DNA of 64,000 bases from Trichopria drosophilae (taxonomy: Eukaryota > Arthropoda > Insecta > Hymenoptera > Diapriidae), in NCBI GenBank assembly GCA_030407085.1, contig CM059582.1:139424501-139488500 (forward strand), given 5' to 3'. Below, one piece after another: positions 34,617-45,714 of this stretch (position 1 is its first letter; each line of letters begins with the position of its first letter). The notes under the pieces were generated by a model, which saw only the letters and a list, made by a program, of their open reading frames with translations, was not told where the DNA came from and did not search any database. Made by a program: the position numbers and the translations under genes.

Positions 34617-35179
34617 TAATTAATAATCAAAATGATTTCTCGGGAAGACGGCATACATACTAAATGTAAACAAACGGAAAATAAACAATGCGTCGTTCTA
34701 ATGCGGCCGACCGCAAAATGTTTAACTTAAACGGAGATATTTAAGGCCAGAAAAATGTATTTTACTATTGGTTTTATATGGAAAACAAACCCCACCTGTA
34801 TTTAATTTTTTTAAACTATTGCATTATAAAAAAACGAGTTTCGCACTTTACTGCTGGCTGTGCTCATCAGCAGGGATCACAGCAGCCTTACCCTGAACTC
34901 GATTATTTAATTTATGTGTAATTTTATAAACGTACATGTTTTTTCGAGTTTATGGGGGAAAAAATTCGAAAAAAAGTACATTTAGAATAGAGGTTTTAAA
35001 CGAGAAACGTTTTAAAATCTTGGCGAATCCTGATAAATATGTATATAAAATAATGCAATTCTCTAGTTGAGAGAAAGCACTAAAATTTTATTTCTTCTTT
35101 GCCGCTTATTTAAAATAATTAATAATCAAAATGATTTCTCGGGAAGACGGCATACATACTAAATGTAAACAAACGGAAA
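34617..35179. repeat. 64-bp direct repeats bounding a 499-bp unit
   Basis: The sequence starting AATTAATAATCAAAATGATT and ending AACAAACGGAAA occurs identically at 34617-34680 and 35116-35179. The spacing from start to start is 499 bp. This looks like one full and one partial monomer of a tandem arrangement, as seen for the pseudo-LTRs of Penelope-like elements. The unit contains a hammerhead ribozyme on the minus strand. Confidence 0.75.
34835..34901 (-). ncRNA. Hammerhead self-cleaving ribozyme
   Basis: Read on the minus strand, every element of the hammerhead core is present. Stem III is CGAG (901-898) with CTCG (838-835). The cleavage triplet is GUU with U16.1 paired to the last A of GAAA. 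Stem I is CAGGG (895-891) with CCCTG (875-871) around a 15-nt loop. The core is CTGATGA (870-864). Stem II is GCAC (863-860) with GTGC (846-843) around a 13-nt loop, and the core ends GAAA (842-839). Stem III is the open stem. It lies inside the 499-bp direct-repeat unit beside a Penelope-like RT, the kind of element in which hammerheads are known. Cleavage is predicted 3' of the base complementary to 34896. Confidence 0.85.
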
Positions 35180-35660
35180 TTTAAATATTGTTGGAACTTT
35201 TTGTATCATTATGTATTATTGTTGACAAAGAGTGTCCCGTTGGTGTTTTAATTTAGTCCTGAAGATAACAACATTGGCTGTCGAAATTTCGAAAAAACAT
35301 GATTTTGTATTTTTCTATACTTACCTTGACAGGTTAAGATCGATTTGATCATTTTTCTTTAGTTTGAAAATTATTCGTGTGAATAATGGCATTTTTTTTA
35401 AAAGTTATTATAATGGGCCATGGATCTTCAAATGCCTCAACAAGTCAACATTACGATGGCAGTGAAAACTTTATTCAAAACATCTCCAATACTTATGGTA
35501 CAGCAGTCACATCTTTGCTTAAGGACTGGTTAAAATTCAACATTAAATTAATAAGATTAGCATGACAACGAAGGTTCCTGTTACGATGCAGAAGGCGTGA
35601 TGTACGCCCTAGATACATTTCGTCATTAACAAATCTGTGCTCGACGTTCAAACGCCACAG
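35180..35660 (+). other. Probable Penelope-like non-coding sequence
   Basis: Contains CCTGAAGATAACAACATTGG followed by CTGTCGAAATTTCG at about 35262-35298, a configuration common near the ends of Penelope-like elements. It is too degenerate to call a second ribozyme. Otherwise featureless. Confidence 0.35.
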
Positions 35661-35661
35661 T

Positions 35662-36832
35662 ATGACAGGTAATAAATTGCGAAAACGAAAAATTAACTCT
35701 TTACAAACGCAAATACTTAACTGTCATGTAGAAGACAAAAACATCTACGTCTATTTTTTACAAAAAAATATCAAACGATTAGAAAATGAACTGATCTCGA
35801 TGGTACCTAGCGAGATCTTTGATAATATACTTGAGAAATACTAATCACATGCAATTAGTTACAAAAAAAACCATTTAAACAATAAACTTAACGTGAAATT
35901 TATGAAAATCAAAGGGACATTAATTACACACACACAAATAACAATAGTCAATAGTTCGTTAATCTAAATAATAATAGCGTTCTAAGCAGTGTTATTGACA
36001 TAGGTCCAAATACATAACATATAGTAATTTCAAGAGTCCATAAAAAATGCATGTTTCTAGTATCATTATTAACATTACAGACATTATTGTCACTAGTAAT
36101 ACCATGAATTACAATAACAGGAACCACATCACATTTGAGGAACGCTGTTTTCATAAAAAATTATTTACTACATTTTAAAAAAACATACCAACATTCTTTT
36201 TACGTCTGTTGATAAGGGTAATGTTACAGTTTTATTTTTATATTATTTGTTAATTGACCCTTAATACCGAGAAATACTATTAATTATACTTAATTTTAAA
36301 TTAGGACGGTCGAGAAAAAACCTTTTCGTTGCTAGTTGCAACCATTATTTTAATGTTACAGTAGCTCTTGATAAAAATATCTATACTGTTAAAATGGAAC
36401 AGTTATTACAAGATACATCGACTAATCATGCAATAAAAAAACGAACCCATTGAAGTCATTACAAGAGTCTACCCGAACAATTCTTACCGATTTGAATTCC
36501 TCTCAGTATTGCAATACAAACAACTTAAAATTTAGTCTTTCACAATCGAACACCTATTTGTCTAAGTGTTATGGATTATCTAAAATTCGTAAGATATCTT
36601 TCTCTTTATCACCGATTGTTTCGGCTATAGGCTCACCAACTTATTTTTGTTCTCAATATATTTAACCATTATTGTGAATAAATTTAAAAAACCAAGTTAC
36701 TATATCGGAAATAGTGGTGAATTAAAACAAAACATGAATAACATCTACATCTCTGATGATGATGTATTGTACCAATTCTATTTATTTTGTTCCAAACATA
36801 AGATCGTTATGCAGGGTGGCCGATTTATCTGA
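35662..36832 (+). pseudogene. Penelope-like element reverse transcriptase remnant
   Basis: The clearest part is 36450-36665, which reads CYGLSKIRKISFSLSPIVSA followed by IGSPTY. This corresponds to the YGLPKIHK...RPIVS..GSPTY block typical of Penelope-like RTs. Upstream, near 36205-36230, VDKGNVTVL fits the preceding RT block, and 35662-35844 is an N-terminal-like basic segment. No GIY-YIG endonuclease is visible, and stops and frame shifts are frequent. It is adjacent to the hammerhead-bearing repeat unit, but the RT is on the plus strand and the ribozyme on the minus strand. Confidence 0.65.
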
Positions 36833-37178
36833 AGACATAGAAATATCTCGAGAACTATGCACATAGGCGTCAAAAAAGGTGTGAGATGAAAGTTGTTCGA
36901 TATGAAGGGGGGCATCCAGTAATAATGAAATTGACACCTCCCCCACCTCCTGGGGTGGGGTGGGGGAAAAACAATAAAACTTAAATAGAAACCTCCATTT
37001 TTTATTGCAGATTTGGATTCTCCCGAAAAAAGTACACCAACTTGACCTAGGAGCTATTACATTGTGGTTCACAGGTGACGCTGTAGTCGACAAAAAGCGA
37101 AAGTAAAAAGATAGAAAGCTAATTCTTACACTAATTCTTAAAGCTAATTTTTGTACACGTACACAAACCGACGAATAC
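36813..37178 (+). repeat. One-ended CAGGGT repeat fragment
   Basis: CAGGGTGGCCGATTTATCTG at 36813 resembles the end of the CAGGGT MITEs in this window, but no inverted partner is found. It contains a C/G-run hairpin (CCTCCCCCACCTCCTGGGG) near 36941-36966. Probably a truncated MITE joined to the next element. Confidence 0.4.
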
Positions 37179-38316
37179 ATGTCTCTTATTAGAGAGCCTG
37201 GCGGATATTATTTTGGCTATATATCGCCTACCTGTGACGCAGCAGCTGATATCTTAAATACTACGCTAAAGTACTTAAAAGAGAATGGCATCAGTACAGA
37301 TAACTTACAGACTGTTGGTTGCGATGGTACGGTAGTTAACACAGGTAATAATGGCGGCGTTATTAATTTATTGGAGCGCAAATTAAACCGACTATTCCAA
37401 TGGAATATATGCTTATTGCACTTTAATGAATTACCGCTCAGACACCTCGTGCAAGCTATCGAGAGCCTAACCAGCGGTCCCAAATTATATTCTAGATTTC
37501 TAGGAAGATAATTAGAAATCTCTGAGAGCCTACCCATCAAAAAATTTAAAAGTATTGCTGATATCTTATCTTCTTTAGATTCTAAACACCTCAGCAAAGA
37601 CAGCAGTATTTGTATAATATATGCCAAGCAGAATCAATATTCTGGAAATTGTAGCGAGAACCTATCTAAGGGCAATCCTAGACCATCTTCTCATGGAAGG
37701 TGGCCTACAACAGCAAATAGAGTTCTAAGATTCTACGTAAGTACTTCTAACCCGTCTGCTGATTTGAAATCATACGTCATGTTTATCCTACGGGTTTTCG
37801 CCCCCTTTTAGTTTGTCATTGAAATTAAACACTCCTTTAAAGATGTGGTCGAAATATTTTGAGAACACAGACCGAAATCACGATTCTTACCAAAGAAGGC
37901 TAAAACCATAATTGATTTGGTCATTGATCGTAATGCTTATTGTGCGCATTCCCAAAATCTATTGCTCGCTATCTTATCAGATAAAAAGGAAACCGTTCGG
38001 AACATTGCCGTAACTCGTATCCTTGCCACAAGGATATTCCTTAAAACAGTAGCTTCTCCTGGACAATTTAAAATTCCTTCGCTTAACTTTGAAGCAACGA
38101 ATTATTATGAAATGATTGATTGGCAATATGAACCAATAATAAGCACCACTTCTTTGTAATCTCTCAACAGAAGAGATCGTTTCTTTTGTAGTCGATAGGT
38201 CTAATGTGTCTTTGTTTGATACGTCCCCATGCCACACGCAGGCCGATAAGCGGACCGTTAAACTTGCCGCCGAAGCTTCCAAACATGTATGCGGATCTAA
38301 GACTCGGGATGGTTGA
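37179..38316 (+). pseudogene. Transposase-like protein family, copy 1 (partial)
   Basis: The open frame 37179-37511 includes GCDGTVVNTGNNGGVINLLE and WNICLLHFNELPLRHLVQ. After a stop the homology continues through GRWPTTANRVLRFYVSTS (near 37700), AHSQNLLLAILSDKKE and NYYEMIDW (37917-38159) to about 38316. The same protein blocks occur in the minus-strand copy at 40482-42463. The D..xxNTG block followed by C-x-x-H-x-N-E resembles the second Asp and C-x-x-H region of hAT-type DDE transposases, which is inference. The N-terminal half is missing here and the family is not one I can name. Confidence 0.6.
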
Positions 38317-40481
38317 TGGATAATTCCTTCTACCTTGAAGACAAGAGAAGTTATGGCATCTTTTAATACAAAAGGTGAATTTCGAGTGATTTACTCATAA
38401 AAAACGAACACCACAGAACAATAACGATGAGATAATTTAAAAAGTTAGCATTACCTGAAATATTTTTTTTGAAAATAAAACTACTTTCATTAGCATAAAA
38501 CTCATCATTGATTAGTTGGTTAGGATGGGTTAGGGCCGAACTCGAAATGCAGCTACTTTCTAGCGGAGAGTTCTGAATTGCTATAGTTATAACATTAACT
38601 ATAAGCTAAGAGCTACATGAAAATTTCAATGAAATAAAATATGGATGTATTTTAATATTTTCGAACAATATTGGAACTCTATAATATCCTCAGCACATTT
38701 ACAAATATACTTTATCTGCATTTTTGTGATAAGGGTATGCTGGCGTGGCAAAATTTACATACGGAAAGGGATATCCGAAGCGCCTCGTACACATTAACGT
38801 AAAATTTAAGAATTTGAAGCTTCAGTTGGGAATAGTAAAAATTAGCCAATCGAATACTCACGTATTCTTATTATGATTAAACCACTTTTCCGCAACCACT
38901 CTAATTTGAACTCATAAATTCTGTTTTTTTTTTCGATACACCCTAATGTATAACGTTGTAAAATAATTTTTTCGATTGCCGTGTAACAATTGCAACTTTT
39001 TTCTGTAATTCGAAATTTAAATTGTTGTATTCTTCATGTTATAAACAAAGGAAAATATTCGGATATTTTTGAAAAATTAATTCGACTTGCTAGAAAGACA
39101 TCTCACAATTGCGCACGTATAAATTAACAATGTTTTCCAATTAAATAATTTTAAAGACATTTTTCAATTCAAAATGTAAATTTCACCATTTTTCAACTGC
39201 TAAAACATTTGTCTGTCTTGTCTCATGCTAAGGCATCTGTGACAAAATTCTGATACTGTTCTTAGTTCCTTGTGAATTATGTAAAATTTAATTTCTTAAA
39301 CAATAATAGCACATTTCTGAGATAGAACAACCAATACGCAAATCAAAACATTTTGATAACCTTGAACGCTACTTAAATTCCTTGCTATAAAATCGCCGAG
39401 TCATATTCTAAGTGAAAAAATTGGTATGATTTCCATATTATTGATGTCCCCTTGCAAAATAAATAATATTTTTTCAACAAAAAATCTAAATAACAAAATT
39501 GTCTACTTCCATGCTTTTACTCGATCTCATTATAAGGTATTTAAGTTAAAATTGGTTCCGTCGCGTCCCACATTCTAATTATGATATTGCGTCCTTTTGC
39601 AATAGCAATTATGACGAAATTCGTCACTGATCTCATCTCCCCCTTTTTTAAATTCTAAGTTTCTACCAAAACAGACTGTTATTAGTTATTGTTTAAGTGG
39701 GGCCAGTCAAGAGGCCAAAACAAGATTGCCAGGACGCGGACAACAGAAAATCCCGACGAAGCCGCACAGTGGAAAGTCGGCAGAATTCGTAGATCGTAGA
39801 TATACGATCGTAGTAGTGCCCATAAAGAACATTTTGCGAGTGAGATTTGTAAGAAACTGTGGTGTCAGAGCGCATCCCCGAAACCTCGCTGTAGAGCAAC
39901 GTCGAGAAGGCTACCATCGCAATACCGGAGGCAGCGCTCCAAGAGTCGACCCAAGTGGACCACCGCCCACAGTGTGCGCAAACTTGTGAGTACCGCCGCT
40001 CCACTTATCTTATTTGTGCCCCTTTTTAACTATTTTCGGTCGCGTTCCGGTCAATTGCGAGTAATTTCCCCGTCGCGTGATTCTCGAACTCGCCTCCTTT
40101 GCGTGTTTCCAATCTTCCGCTATGGTTGCCGCGGCCGCTAACATTTTTGTATCCCCCCTTGTACGTGGCGGGAGTAGAAATATATTTGTTTCATTGAGTA
40201 GTTTTTTTGAGTAAATTCTTTCTAACCCTTTTTTACATTGAAATACGGGTTTATACAATAATCAGCGACCTCAAAAACCCTCGAGTAGCAACTTCCACGA
40301 AAATTTAAAAAGAGGGGTTTCTTCGCTTGAATTGCATAATGGTTGGATATATAAAAGAATACGAGTTTAATCTTTTTTAATCTTGTGTTACTAATTTAAC
40401 GCAGCGCTCCACGGCCTGAGTGTGACATGGAATATCTGCCAAATTTATATTTAATTTTGGTTTCTCCTTACGAACTATTAA
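38317..40481. other. Unassigned sequence between two inverted copies of the transposase-like gene
   Basis: Mostly AT-rich. 39690-40000 is GC-richer with open frames on both strands and a CTTGTGAGTACC donor-like site near 39988, but no recognisable motif. It might be an LTR or a non-coding exon. No terminal repeats joining the two gene copies were found. Confidence 0.4.
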
Positions 40482-42463
40482 TTATGCAATTGTGTCTGAA
40501 GAAAAACTTGCCAAAAGAGGGGGACAAGTAACTTTTGTTTCTGACCAATTTATTAATTCGTAATATTCATTAGATTCAAAAATAATTTTGGAAACCAAAA
40601 AATTTCTAACATTTTTGCCTTTTACGGGAACTTTTTTAGTTTTTAGCACTCGCGTAAGTCTGAGCTCTCGGACATGTTCTCTGTCGTCAACCACCATCGA
40701 GAGAAGAATGTTTTCTGGATGGGCAAAGAAGGCATTTGTTTGAATGACTTTATGAACCACGTCTTGGACTTTCGAAGGTAAGTTTCTGCATTTTTTAATA
40801 CACTCTAAAATATGTTTAGGTCTTTCAACTATTGAAGATTTTGTTTTGATTTCGAACCACATAGGAACGTATATTGTAAGAATGTACTTTATAATCTGAA
40901 TGAGGTTTTCAGATGGCTTTTGCAGGGAAATGTACAACATCAGAAACCTGTTTGCAGTTGTCAACCACCGCGAGTGTGATATTGGTCCTCGATCACGATT
41001 TTCTAGGTCTTTGGAGTAAGATCCACCATCAATGGCAATGGCAATGTCATGTAAGTATCTTTGATCTTTACTTAGGTTTTCCAGAGGTTTTCCCATCAAG
41101 TGCTTCCACAAGATGCCGTAGAGGTAGCTCATTGAAATGGAGGAGACAGATAGCCCATTGCACTGGTCTTTGAAGACGCATTTCTTTATATTTAATTGCT
41201 CCATTTTTCCAACCTGTATTTGTTGAAGTGTTATCAGAACCAATCACTACAATGTTTGACGTATCTATTCCATTCTCTTCAAAATGATCTACAATGCAGA
41301 ACGCTGTATCTTTTCCAGTTTTAGAGGTAGGCACTAAATGGCATATACTTCGATCCTGGTTCCTCAATTACTGAAATATGTTCTTCTTTTCTAACAGTTT
41401 GGTGTCGTTTGCATCCTTTTTCAATCAATACTAACGTGTCGTCCATTCTTCCATCGAAGTACACGCACATCAGATCATTAATTTGTCCCGTTACCTTATC
41501 AGATGTAATCAATTTCGCTCGACACTTTTCTTTCTCTCTTCTAATTTTACTTCTGTCGATGATAAGAGATTTATTACTATCTGTAACGAGACCTAGATCT
41601 TTAAGTACGCTAGAAGTAATAGCAGCTGTTGCTCTGTTAGACACGCCAAAACGATCACTTGTCAAAACAGTTGCTGGAAGTGATAAGCGCATCTGTTTAG
41701 TCTTCAGACAATCTGCTTGGGAAGATGAAAAGCGCGGGAACTGAAAATCGGGATCATCCTCATCATTATTATTTTCAAAAGTTGTCTCTGTTTCAGGATC
41801 AATAATGCAAAAAGAGGGTCCAGGTAAGCTGGTTTGTTTTGGCTGACGAGCTTTTCTTTGTAATCGTAGTGTAAGCTTTCGACTTTCCTTTGCATCAATC
41901 GGCCCGATCTTACCTAGTCTGAGGTATCTTTGTGCGTAGAGAAATTGTATTTCTAATGGAGGAACTTTTCTTTCTTTAGGGCAAGTGCAGTCGACAAGTA
42001 TCGGGTTGAGACAACTGCACGTGTCAAAGCTTTTTTCGCAAGAACAATGCAACGTCATCTCACATTTACAAGATGATATATCAAATAAAGAATTTGAACA
42101 TTGTTCAATAAAATCATTGTATTTTTTCGGTTTCTCAGCCGTATCTTTGTCCCTTGAATAAGATTTACGAAGTGCATAATATTGATCGTGCAGCTTCTTG
42201 ATCTTTTGAACGACTCTTGTATGAGAAACGAATGGAATCGAAGCTTTGGAATAGAGAGACTCAATCTCGCAAGCTACAGTGTCTGCCATAGCTGCGAACC
42301 CCAATTTTTGACCAGATCTGGCAGCAGTGGATTCTACCGTCATACCATATCTCACTTGCTGCCAATATTTGATAACATCGGCATTAGTGGGAAGGACCGA
42401 TGGCAGCAGTGACTTTGGTGCGCCAAAAAATGCGCAGTGTACGACGTTACGCGTAACTGACAT
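40482..42463 (-). pseudogene. Transposase-like protein family, copy 2 (nearly full length, two frame shifts)
   Basis: The main frame 42463-41321 (380 codons) starts MSVTRNVVHCAFFGAP. It has a Cys-rich block (CKCEMTLHCSC ... CSC ... CTC, around residues 126-160), then a FLYAQRYLR segment, then FGVSNRATAAI, SLIIDRSKIRREKEK and VYFDGRMDDTLVLIEKG. A shift near 41340 passes to frame 41367-41068 (VIGSDNTSTNTG; WAICLLHFNELPLRHLVE) and a second near 41160 to 41243-40482 (HSRWLTTANRFLMLYIS; AHPENILLSMVVDD; NEYYELINWSE). The blocks are in the same order as copy 1. FDGR, the D..xNTG block and the C-x-x-H block suggest an RNase H-fold, hAT-like transposase. That assignment is inference. The Cys block could bind zinc. 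Confidence 0.65.
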
Positions 42464-42639
42464 GACACATGTAAAGCCTACAACCTTATAAAAGGAATTA
42501 GGAAAATGTATGGGCTCCGGAACTCAAAAAGTCTCAGGTAAAGCAACTCAGCGAATAAATGTCAGCATATAAAATTCATGATATAATATCAGTACTTGGC
42601 ACCTGCCCGTCTTATAACCAAATGAAAATCCATTTCTTT

Positions 42640-44215
42640 AACGGGAGCCGTGGGTGCCGTAGATATTACGGCGACCTTTACGACGCCGCCTAGCGGCTCA
42701 AATCTTAACTATATTCGTGAAGAAATTGAGAGAAGTGCTCTCATCGCATATGCATGCTGTATGTACAACCACCCCCCAGAGGGGGAGGGCGTGTGGGCCC
42801 CTTCCGGTTTCCCCGACGGAAGTGTGGAGCCTGCTAGTCCCTCCTTCGGGAAGGTTGTCGTTCCTGGGACAGCTCGAGACAACCTCAGGGGCCCCGCTGT
42901 TTGTCAGGTCGGCCCATACTTTCAGACAGTGGGCCACGGGCACAGGGTCAGCCCGAGGGACCCGAGACAAGTGGCTTCGGCTGCGCCCGATTTGAGGGCC
43001 CCTGCCTCACTCAGCCAGGGGCCCACCGTCAAGTTGGTTTGGTTGGAGAGGCGGCCAAAGTCCCTGGGCCGGGGGACTGCGGCTGCCATCGTACCCCAGG
43101 GAGGGGAAGAGGGGAACCTTGCCTCCGGGTTCCGCTCCCCAAGGGAGGACGCTGTCGTCTCCCGGGCTGCCCTAGACGGACCTCAGGGAGGGAGGAGAGG
43201 GGAACCTGACCAAGCGGGTTTCGCTCCTCCCGGGAGAATGTCGTTGTCTCCCGAGCTGCCCTAGACGACCTCAGGGAGTCGGCTGGAAGGTGTGGGCTAC
43301 TCACCACGCTGGAAGGTCGGCTTCGGGCACGTGGTCAGCCCCGAGGGACCCGAGACAAGTGGCTTCGGCTGCGCCTGCTGAGATACCCCCGCGCAAGCGG
43401 GGTTCGTTGAGCCGGGCGGCAAAGGACCCTGAGTAGGGGGGCCGATGCCGCAAAAGATCAAAGCGTGGGGTCCGTGACACGGCACGGGCCCCATTGGAAA
43501 GCGTGAAACGGCTTTGACGTGAGTGGCGTCCCATCTGGCTCCGGCCGATGGGCGCACAGGATTAGCATGCAGGGGGGGCTTCGGCCCTTCGGGAGCTGGC
43601 GACCCCGCATACCATCGAGCTGGGCAACCAATCCCGTGTAGGCAAGTACTCAACTGGTAGAGGGCTGGTGTTTGAATCATGGCCAGTCCTCGCAATGACA
43701 CACCAGGTCACAAAACGGTACTCTCGGGGGCTGTTCCAAGCGGGGTGTCTCTCGGAGCACCCTTTCAGCCATTGGTGTTGGACTCGAGCGGGTAGTGGTT
43801 TCAATAGCCTGCACGCTGGGCTAGGAGCATTCTGATAGGACTGGAAGGACTCTCCCCGGGTCTGTGAAGGTCTCGCTTGCTCCGATGTGTGAGTTGCAAT
43901 GCAACTCGGGTGCGACCCTGCAGAGTGTCGTAGGGATTAGAAAGGTCCTCTCCTCACCGAGGAGCTCGAGAAGTCTTGCCGCTTGGAGAGAGATTGGTAG
44001 AGGCCCCGGAAGAAGGGGTCCTCGCGTTGGTCCGGGCGTATCCCGGCTCCGCGCCATGGGGCCCGAGCCTTAGAGCCTTGCGGCGGGTAAGGCTCGGTCA
44101 ACAAATTACGAGGTGACTAATGTATGTACAACCACCTTTCGGTGGTGATTTCTGAGCTGTCTGAAGACGAGCTGCGAAGAGCCGCACGGACGGAAGGCGG
44201 GTGGGGGAGGGGGGA
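42640..44215. other. GC-rich island of unknown origin with terminal direct repeats
   Basis: About 1.5 kb of strongly GC-rich sequence in AT-rich surroundings. TGTATGTACAACCACC occurs at about 42758 and 44118, each followed by a small hairpin (CCCCCCAGAGGGGG; ACCACCTTTCGGTGGT). Internally, CCCGAGGGACCCGAGACAAG recurs (about 42950 and 43335), as do the motifs CAGGGAGG plus AGAGGGGAACC and GAC(G)ACCTCAGGG. Open frames up to 204 codons lie on several frames of both strands with low-complexity Gly/Pro/Arg composition, so I do not call them genes. A retrotransposon untranslated region or a structural RNA-like repeat are possibilities. Confidence 0.45.
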
Positions 44216-44479
44216 AGGAAATCATTTTGTAACACAATACTACTATATAATATGTACTATAAAATCATGTTAAATACTTGAAATGAGCTTGATCAGACAT
44301 CATAAACTTTGACTGCGTTGCGCGAACGGAAGATGTCCGATTTAAAAAAAAAAATTTTCCCTGAATTCGCAATGAAAAATTGCAACTTTTCCGCACTATT
44401 ACGATTCGATTCGAAAAGAGTTTTGTTTTTCACTCCGGTCTACTATCTACAGCTAAGAGTAAAGAAATGTTGGATTCTC

Positions 44480-44632
44480 GCGAAGCTCTCAAAGATATTT
44501 ACGACAGTAAGTTATCTAGCCCGCCAAGTGCTGGCTTTAAGAGGACATGACGATCAAAATTCGAATTTATTGCAACTTTTACACTTACGAGCTGAAGATG
44601 ATCTTATTTTAAACCTGTGGCTTCATCGACAA
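44480..44632 (+). pseudogene. hAT/ZMYM1-like transposase exon remnant
   Basis: The frame reads SYLARQVLALRGHDDQNSNL followed by LQLLHLRAEDDLILNLWLHR, matching the FLARQGLALRGH...NF..LL block found in hAT-derived ZMYM1/TTF-type zinc-finger proteins. The segment ends at a CAAG/GTAAGT donor-like site (about 44632). Immediately upstream the matching SREALKDIYDSK segment is in another frame. Only this piece of the family is present. Confidence 0.55.
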
Positions 44633-44755
44633 GGTAAGTTGCATATTATATTATTGTTGTTGTGCATATATTATTATTACATGATATATAATTATTTGAA
44701 AGTAAAAGTCTATTACAAAATAAAATTGTCAACTAGACTAAATTTTTTTCACTAA

Positions 44756-45714
44756 ATCAAAGATAGTAACTTCCTAACATATACACTCCCCGACAATCAC
44801 TTTTGCCCTGCCAAAGACGAAATTTATTAAACTTCAAAGTTTAATATCTCTCCGAAAAATTATCGTAGCTTAAAAAATCGAACGGCATTTCAAAGGTTAT
44901 TGCAATAGCTTTCATTTGAGCAAATAAAAAAATCGGAAAGACACAAAATTCAGATTTTTATCGACAAAAAACCAACAAGAAAAAATACAATATTTTTTAT
45001 CTTTAGTTAGTTGTTTGCCAATTTAAAACGAATAATAGTAGGGTAATAGAACTAACGGGGTTTTAAAGGTATGGTTTTTACCTTTAAAATGATCCCTCGT
45101 CCATTTTTGTGTGACCTTCCTGACGGGAGTTATGACCATTGTTATAAAAAAACATGATTTTTTATATTTTCTTATTATCTCAAAAACTAAGAGAGATAGC
45201 AAAAAATATTACATATAAAAAATACTCGTTTTTAGGTAAAAAATACCAAAATAAAGTCAAAATTTTAAAAATCAAAAAATTATTTTTTTTATTTTTTTAG
45301 GTATAATTTTTTTTTCAATTTCTCATTTTATAATACAGTTATTGTTAACATAGTTCTTTATTCAATGTTATATATACGAGCTTGATCGTGCAGTAAGCAA
45401 AATTCGTCCTAAATCAAAATCTGATTTATGTCTTACAACAAGAATGGAACAATTTGAAAGACGATATTTTGAATAAGCTTGTCTCAAGAATGCCACGCTT
45501 ATGCAAACCCGTGATAAGAAGCAAAGGTGGTCACTTCAATGAAAAAAAGTATAACCTGTATTATAAGTTAAAATTTGTTGATGTTATTACATTGTGTCAT
45601 CTATGTATGTATTATAATTTTGAGCAATTTATTGTAACATGACATATTATGTCATATGTATGTGTTCTGTGTACGTTATAAAATAAAAATTCTACAATTA
45701 AGAAATAAAGATTT
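44756..45714. other. AT-rich unassigned sequence
   Basis: No gene or repeat boundary recognised. The short open frame 45454-45642 has no motif. Confidence 0.4.

Noticed and set aside
35262..35298. Possible second hammerhead (CTGAAGA ... GAAA)
   Set aside because: The core departs from CTGATGA, and no convincing stem II or flanking stems I and III can be drawn.
39693..40004. Frames of 103 and 87 codons on opposite strands
   Set aside because: No recognisable domain, opposite-strand overlap, and GC-rich LTR-like composition.
42650..43264. 204-codon frame in the GC-rich island
   Set aside because: Several frames on both strands are equally open, composition is low-complexity Gly/Pro/Arg, and no domain or consistent start is seen.
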